64,000 nt of DNA from Lachnospiraceae bacterium (GTDB taxonomy: Bacteria > Bacillota > Clostridia > Lachnospirales > Lachnospiraceae), in assembly GCA_022845895.1 (NCBI GenBank), contig AP025573.1:3258501-3322500 (forward strand), written 5' to 3'. Made by a program: the position numbers and the translations under genes. The notes under the pieces are model-generated. The model worked only from the letters and a program-made list of their open reading frames with translations. It ran no database searches and had not been told where the DNA came from. This document shows positions 59,272 to 64,000 of the stretch, piece after piece (positions within the stretch are counted from its first letter, which is position 1; the number at the start of each line of letters is the position of its first letter).

Positions 59272-60912
59272 TTATGCTATCTGCTCTAATACTTCTTCTG
59301 CAATATTCCTTGCATGGTCTGAGATACGTTCCAGACAGACAAGTGTATCCAGGAACACGATACCTGCCTCCGTATTGCACTGGTTATTTGTCAGACGCTT
59401 GATATGCTTGCTGCGAAGTGCAATCTCCAGATCGTCAGCCTTTGTCTCTTTTTCAATCACCTTCAGCGCCATCTCCCTGCTGCCTTCATTGAAAGCTCTG
59501 AGTGCATATTTGTAACTGTCGATACATACGTCGAGCATCTCTTCCAGCTGTTCTTTACCTACGTCAGAGAATGTCACCTTTTTCTCATACAACGTCTCCG
59601 CAAACTCGGAAATATTTTCACAGTAATCGCTGATCCGCTCTATGTCAGACACCATCTGAAGCAGATGTGCCACATCCTGGTGTTCCCGTTCGCTTATCTG
59701 CAGGGAGCTCAGCTTGATGGAATATGCCGTGATGCCTGCACTAAGCCTGTCCACCGTGGACTCTTCATCCTTCAGGAACTGGATGTCGTCGTGGCTCTTC
59801 GTAAATAAGACATTTCTCGCAACATCGAGAGAATCCTCTACAATCTGTCCCATACGTGCGACTTCCTTTACCGTTGACTGCAACGCCATAACCGGTGTCT
59901 CCAGAATACGGTCGTCCAACAGCACCCTGCTCTTGTCCTGCTCTGCTTCTTCCACCCGGCCGATTTTCTTTGCCAGCCTGATAATCCAGTTGGACATAGG
60001 GAACAGAAGTACCGTGGTTCCAATATTGAAGACCGTATGAACCAAGCTTATCTGCGTCTGTGTTATAACTCCGGTGCCCGCAAGCGGATTCAGCACTTCA
60101 AAGTACAAGATAGCAATCAGGCTGAATATTACCGTTCCGATAATGTTAAACAGAAGATGCATGAGCGCTGCCGTCTTGGCATTCTTTTTAGCCCCCATAC
60201 TGGACAGCATGGCAGTCACACATGTTCCAATGTTCTGTCCCATGATAATATAGATTGCCGCGCTAAACGGCACGAGGCCCGCGGCGGCAAGACTCTGCAG
60301 TATACCGACGGACGCGGATGAACTCTGGATGATTGCCGTGACCAGTGCACCCGCAAGTATGCCGAGAAGCGGGCTGCCTCCCAATGTCACGAATATATTG
60401 CGAAATCCTTCGGAATCCTGAAGCGGCGCGACTGCCGAGGACATCGTCGTGATACCGATGAACAGAAGACCGAAACCTACGATAATACTTGCTATTTCCT
60501 TTGAAGAACGTCTCTTTCCGATAAGCATGATGACAACACCGAGCATGACTGCAATCGGGGCTACTTTTGACGGGCTTAGAAATTCCGCCCACTCTACAGA
60601 TGAGACAAGCCAGCCGGTCACTGTCGTCCCGACATTGGCACCCATGATGACCCCCATCGCCTGAGACAGGTTCATGATGCCGGCATTTACAAAGCCTACG
60701 ACCATGACTGTCGTGGCTGATGAGCTCTGTATTACTGCCGTGATTGCCGCGCCGAGAAGCACCCCCATGAGCTTATTCTTCGTCAGCACTTCCAGCAGTG
60801 ATTTCATCTTATTGCCTGCCGCGTTTTCCAGTCCCTGCGCCATAATCTGCATGCCGTAGATGAACATGCCGAGACCACCGACAAAGGGGATTATAATATT
60901 TACGTAGTCCAT
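59272..60912 (-). CDS. Na/Pi cotransporter family protein with PhoU-like domain
   Basis: A 546-residue protein. Two inverted Na_Pi_cotrans repeats each hold the QSSSA motif (IQSSSATTVMVVG near 62; IIQSSSASVGIL near 193). A C-terminal cytoplasmic PhoU-like helical domain (~340-546) shows LQMVSDIERISDYCENISEF and LERISDHARNIAEEVL. AGGAGG precedes the ATG. Relatives (NptA/YjbB) move phosphate with Na+, often as efflux or low-affinity transport. It lies apart from the pst block. Confidence 0.92.
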   Translation of the reverse strand: MDYVNIIIPFVGGLGMFIYGMQIMAQGLENAAGNKMKSLLEVLTKNKLMGVLLGAAITAVIQSSSATTVMVVGFVNAGIMNLSQAMGVIMGANVGTTVTGWLVSSVEWAEFLSPSKVAPIAVMLGVVIMLIGKRRSSKEIASIIVGFGLLFIGITTMSSAVAPLQDSEGFRNIFVTLGGSPLLGILAGALVTAIIQSSSASVGILQSLAAAGLVPFSAAIYIIMGQNIGTCVTAMLSSMGAKKNAKTAALMHLLFNIIGTVIFSLIAILYFEVLNPLAGTGVITQTQISLVHTVFNIGTTVLLFPMSNWIIRLAKKIGRVEEAEQDKSRVLLDDRILETPVMALQSTVKEVARMGQIVEDSLDVARNVLFTKSHDDIQFLKDEESTVDRLSAGITAYSIKLSSLQISEREHQDVAHLLQMVSDIERISDYCENISEFAETLYEKKVTFSDVGKEQLEEMLDVCIDSYKYALRAFNEGSREMALKVIEKETKADDLEIALRSKHIKRLTNNQCNTEAGIVFLDTLVCLERISDHARNIAEEVLEQIA

Positions 60913-60995
60913 TGATTTCCTCCTAATGTACTCATATCCTTCAAAACCATCATTTTTACAATACCATTATCATAAGGAGAAAACAACAAGATTTT

Positions 60996-61352
60996 TTATT
61001 TTTTCATTTTAGGTTCAAATATCAAAGATGCCAGATATCCAAAGATGAGAGCCGCAGAGATTCCCACTGCACTGGCCTTGAATCCTCCCATGAAGATACC
61101 GATGAATCCGTGGCTGTCTACCGCCTCTTTAACGCCTTTCCACAACACATTGCCGAACCCTAATAGTGGTACACTTGCACCGGCACCGGCAAACTTAAGA
61201 AATGGCTCATATATCTGAAGCGCCCCGAGCACCGCTCCCGAACATACGAGCAGTACCATGACGCGGCCCGGCATCAGCTTCGTCCTGTCCAGCAGAATCT
61301 GTACAAGAGCACAGATCAGTCCCCCAATCCAGAATGCATTAACATAATCCAT
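60996..61352 (-). CDS. spoVAE: Stage V sporulation protein AE
   Basis: A 118-residue membrane protein with three to four helices (FWIGGLICALVQILLDRTKL, SVPLLGFGNVLWKGVKEAVD, SAVGISAALIFGYLASLIFE), matching SpoVAE. SpoVA proteins move dipicolinate-calcium into the forespore and release it on germination. AAGGAGG precedes the ATG. It is separated from spoVAD by a GGGGACGG repeat. Confidence 0.93.
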   Translation of the reverse strand: MDYVNAFWIGGLICALVQILLDRTKLMPGRVMVLLVCSGAVLGALQIYEPFLKFAGAGASVPLLGFGNVLWKGVKEAVDSHGFIGIFMGGFKASAVGISAALIFGYLASLIFEPKMKK

Positions 61353-61368
61353 ATCCTACCTCCTTGTA

Positions 61369-61430
61369 AATTGGGGACGGGGTATTTTTAGAAAAACTCC
61401 GTCCCAAATTAAATTTTCCCTGTCCCTTTT
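61369..61430. repeat. Dispersed GGGGACGG hairpin repeat, copy 4
   Basis: AATTGGGGACGG (61369-61380) pairs with CCGTCCCAAATT (61399-61410) with one bulge. The inner GGTATTTTTAG/AAAAACT strands also pair in part. The tail CCCTGTCCCTTTTT resembles the tails of copies 1 and 3. It is inserted between spoVAD and spoVAE. Confidence 0.75.
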
Positions 61431-61450
61431 TCGTTTTGCCGTGTCCCTTC

Positions 61451-62455
61451 TCAGCAGTGTTCGAGCACTATGCCGTGTGCAATACCCGGCACGCTTTCTC
61501 CTTCGTTGAAGCTGACGGTGGACATGAGGGCGCCCGTCGGCACGAAAAGTATCCGTTTCCACTCTCCCCGCTCTAGCTTCGGCAGTATATAGGAGGAAAG
61601 TGTTACGGCCGCACACCCGCAGCCGCTCCCTCCGGCATGGGTGTCCTGTGTCTTCTGGTCATAGATCGTCATTCCGCAGTCCATATGATTTTTCTTTATA
61701 TCAACGTTTTTTCCCCTCATCAGATCGAACAGGATGCTTTGTCCGACATATCCCAGATCGCCTGTCACGATACGGTTGTAGTCATCTGGCGTACGGCCGA
61801 AATCTTCCAGATTCCTCAATATCGTGTCGCAGGCAGCAGGTGCCATGCATGCTCCCATGTTCTGTGAATCTTTAAGTCCGTAATCTACAATCTTACCGAC
61901 GGTGATACCTGTCACACGTACATGGCTGCGCTTCGTTCCGACCACGAATGCTCCGCTGCCCGTTACAGTCCAGTGTGCGGAGAGCGGCCTCTGATTCGCA
62001 TATCCGAGCGGAAAACGGAATTCTTTTTCTGCACTTCCAAAATGGCTGGATGTAACTGCCAGCATGTTATCGCCATATCCCGCGGCTACGCTCATGGATG
62101 CCAGCGCGATAGCTTCTCCCGATGTAGAGCAGGCACCGTAAAGGCCGAACATCGGTATGCTCAGCTCCTCGACGCCCATCGAAGTGGCTACCCCCTGCCT
62201 TAGTAGATCCCCGCCGAACAGGTATCTTATATCCCGTGCGTCCATATGTGCTTTGCCAAGGGCAAGTACGCACGCCTCTTTCTGCATGGTACTCTCTGCC
62301 GCCTCCCACGTCTCTTCGCCGAATAGGTCATTTTCTTCCACCATGTCGAACATGCTTCCGAGCGGCCCTTCTCCTTCTTTTTTTCCAACAACGGATGCGC
62401 TGCCGACTATATAAGGTGAGTTTTCAAACGCAATGCTTTGTAATCCCTGAATCAT
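61451..62455 (-). CDS. spoVAD: Stage V sporulation protein AD
   Basis: A 334-residue thiolase-fold protein that binds dipicolinic acid. Typical segments: GPLGSMFDMVEENDLFGEET, MFGLYGACSTSGEAIALASM, THAGGSGCGCAAVTL and VPTGALMSTVSFNEGESVPG. ATG 62455 follows AGGAAGGG; the 13-codon longer frame is rejected. In most spore formers spoVAC lies directly upstream; here a P-type ATPase gene is found instead. Confidence 0.96.
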   Translation of the reverse strand: MIQGLQSIAFENSPYIVGSASVVGKKEGEGPLGSMFDMVEENDLFGEETWEAAESTMQKEACVLALGKAHMDARDIRYLFGGDLLRQGVATSMGVEELSIPMFGLYGACSTSGEAIALASMSVAAGYGDNMLAVTSSHFGSAEKEFRFPLGYANQRPLSAHWTVTGSGAFVVGTKRSHVRVTGITVGKIVDYGLKDSQNMGACMAPAACDTILRNLEDFGRTPDDYNRIVTGDLGYVGQSILFDLMRGKNVDIKKNHMDCGMTIYDQKTQDTHAGGSGCGCAAVTLSSYILPKLERGEWKRILFVPTGALMSTVSFNEGESVPGIAHGIVLEHC

Positions 62456-62502
62456 TCTTGTTTCCCTTCCTATCTTACTATTCCTTAATAACATAAAAGA
62501 AC

Positions 62503-62520
62503 CGATAGGATTACCTATCG
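62503..62520 (-). terminator. Terminator of the P-type ATPase gene
   Basis: CGATAGG (62503-62509) and CCTATCG (62514-62520) form a stem whose loop contains the gene's TAA. GTTCTTTTATG follows on the minus strand. Confidence 0.75.
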
Positions 62521-64000
62521 ATTCTTATGCTTTCCATTTTCACTTGATTGCATACATCCTTTTCCGGTTTTTGCAAAAACACCATAAGCTCATGGGCCAG
62601 TATTGGAAATGCTGCCAGCATCGTCAGCCGGATCCATTCATGAAGTTCGAGATGGACCGTGCCGAAAGCCTGGATGAGTACCGGAATCTCCGTCACAGAT
62701 ATCTGAAGTACGAATCCAAGTATAAAGGCTACAATCATCCATTTATTTTCCAGATGGTTCATGCGGAACACCGACCTGTGGATATCCCGCATCCCAACCG
62801 CATGGAACAGCTGCGACATCCCCAATACTGTAAATGCGTATGTCTGGGCTCTCATGAGTATCTCTTCGCTCTGGAGTGCAAGCGCGATATTGGAAATCGA
62901 AAACGGGGCGCCTTTGCTCATGAGCAGTTCATAAGGAACCGTAAAAAATGCAGTCAGGCTGATTCCCGCAATGAGCAGTCCATAGAAACATGTACATGCC
63001 AGGCCCCCTCTCGCGAACAGGCTTTCCTTGGCTTTTCTCGGAGGCTCTTCCATCAGGCTGTCCCCGTCGTTTTCATCCACGCCAAGCGCCAGCGCCGGCA
63101 AGGAGTCTGTAATCAGGTTGATCCAGAGGATGTGGCTTGATTTCAGCGGCGACGCGATGTCACAGAGCACAGCGAGAAACATCGTCATAATCTCGCCGAG
63201 GTTGGAGGACAGGAGAAATATTACCGTCTTTCGGATGTTCTCGTACACTCCTCTGCCTTCTTCAATGGCTTTCTCTATCGTTGCAAAATTATCGTCTGTC
63301 AATATGATGTCCGATGCCTGCCTGGCCACATCGGTCCCTGTCATTCCCATCGCGATTCCCACATCTGCTGATTTGAGGGAAGGGGCATCATTTACACCGT
63401 CGCCCGTCATCGCAACGATATTTCCCCTTGTCTTAAATCCTTTTACAATACGTACCTTATGTTCCGGGGATACCCGGGCAAATACACGTACGTCGTCCAG
63501 CTTCTTCAAAAACTTATCCTCCGGCAGGTTCTGCACTTCTTCTCCTGTCATGCACTGTTCCTGGCGTTCTACTATGCCAAGCTGCCGGGCTATTGCAAAT
63601 GCAGTGTCTACATGGTCTCCTGTTATCATTACCGTCGTAACTCCTGCCTGCTTGAATCTGGCCACCGCACCTTTTGCCTCCGGCCTGGCCGGGTCTCTCA
63701 TCCCCACCATTCCAATAAAAGTCAATTCCCGTTCCACCGGTGCCGTACCACCAACGCGCATAGCCACTGCCAGCGTTCTCAGCGCCTGCGAAGACATTTT
63801 CTCGATTGCTTCTTGAATCTGGCGGCGGTGCGTTTCCGTCATGGCCGTAACATTGCCTCGTATCAGTATGCGGCTGCATCTTTTGAGTACCACGTCCGGA
63901 GCGCCTTTTGTATACGTCACGTTAGAAGAGCCGTTCTTGTGCATGGTGGACATCATCTTGCGCCCGGAGTCAAAGGGCAGCTCCTTTTTCCTCGGCATCT
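62511..64000 (-). CDS. Calcium-type (P2) cation-translocating P-type ATPase, C-terminal part
   Basis: The visible 496 codons run off the window edge; the N-terminal third (actuator domain and the DKTGT phosphorylation site) lies outside. Present are the nucleotide-binding KGAPDVV, the ELPFDSGRK region, MVGMRDPARPEAK, MITGDHVDTA, the hinge MTGDGVNDAPSLKSADVGIA, and membrane ligands in LSSNLGEIMTM and WINLITDSLPALALGVD. This matches SERCA/PMCA-like Ca2+ ATPases. It is upstream of spoVAD, with a terminator between them. Confidence 0.93.
   Translation of the reverse strand, partial: MPRKKELPFDSGRKMMSTMHKNGSSNVTYTKGAPDVVLKRCSRILIRGNVTAMTETHRRQIQEAIEKMSSQALRTLAVAMRVGGTAPVERELTFIGMVGMRDPARPEAKGAVARFKQAGVTTVMITGDHVDTAFAIARQLGIVERQEQCMTGEEVQNLPEDKFLKKLDDVRVFARVSPEHKVRIVKGFKTRGNIVAMTGDGVNDAPSLKSADVGIAMGMTGTDVARQASDIILTDDNFATIEKAIEEGRGVYENIRKTVIFLLSSNLGEIMTMFLAVLCDIASPLKSSHILWINLITDSLPALALGVDENDGDSLMEEPPRKAKESLFARGGLACTCFYGLLIAGISLTAFFTVPYELLMSKGAPFSISNIALALQSEEILMRAQTYAFTVLGMSQLFHAVGMRDIHRSVFRMNHLENKWMIVAFILGFVLQISVTEIPVLIQAFGTVHLELHEWIRLTMLAAFPILAHELMVFLQKPEKDVCNQVKMESIRIDR

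Noticed and set aside
63028..63816. 262-codon plus-strand frame opposite the P-type ATPase
   Set aside because: Antisense of conserved ATPase motifs; no start signals.

Overview
The window looks like a chromosomal segment of a spore-forming, strictly anaerobic Clostridia, most likely a gut Lachnospiraceae (relatives of [Clostridium] scindens, Dorea or Faecalicatena). This rests on AGGAGG-type ribosome sites, spoVA genes, an FprA flavoprotein, a hydrogenase-associated TM1266-type regulator, LL-diaminopimelate aminotransferase, an ANTAR protein beside glnA, and recurrent GGGACG-type intergenic hairpins. The taxonomic call is inference; no rRNA is present. Most genes read on the minus strand, and both window edges cut a gene.

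Layout. 1-3983: two AraC-type regulators around a fructuronate/mannonate-type reductase. 3901-7744: LytS/LytTR two-component pair and an SLC1-type symporter. 7924-15597: a RiPP locus, read leftward as LanM-like synthetase, Nif11-type precursor, YcaO enzyme and possibly a GNAT, with a divergent MalT/LuxR-type regulator. It ends beside an IS3-type remnant and two tRNA genes (Pro, Gln). 16269-18549: MATE exporter and its MerR regulator. 18641-23106: dapL, dapF, ANTAR regulator, glnA and a small membrane protein. 23300-32757: PduL, TM1266 protein, FprA, YhhN, a polysaccharide deacetylase, a small Cys-rich protein, Hsp20, two EamA transporters, a Pip-type hydrolase and a diguanylate cyclase. 32758-33649: gene-free, with two inverted copies of a structured ~210-bp repeat. 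33650-38671: Bce-like detoxification module (ABC exporter plus two-component system). 38713-44886: complete pstSCAB-phoU-phoB-phoR block with a Pho-box-like promoter. 45120-53376: TetR and nucleoside phosphorylase, GNAT, YitT, small alarmone synthetase, CobO, an orphan PTS IIC, a KamA-like radical SAM enzyme, a 3H-domain repressor, a putative structured RNA and a small orphan. 53436-59127: MacB-like ABC system with a secreted partner, and a PadR-DUF1700-DUF4097 operon. 59272-64000: Na/Pi cotransporter, spoVAE, spoVAD and the C-terminal part of a Ca2+-type P-ATPase.

The most unusual system is the RiPP locus. The LanM-like enzyme keeps the residues expected for Ser/Thr phosphorylation and elimination. 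Its cyclase part is shortened and lacks the WCHG zinc/catalytic motif. The Nif11-type precursor has no cysteine in its C-terminal core. Enzyme and substrate therefore agree: dehydration without thioether rings, combined with a YcaO backbone modification. No protease or exporter is encoded next to it. The second notable signal is the pair of inverted repeats at 32831-33643, whose stems differ in sequence yet keep pairing, as expected for a structured RNA or MITE-like element.
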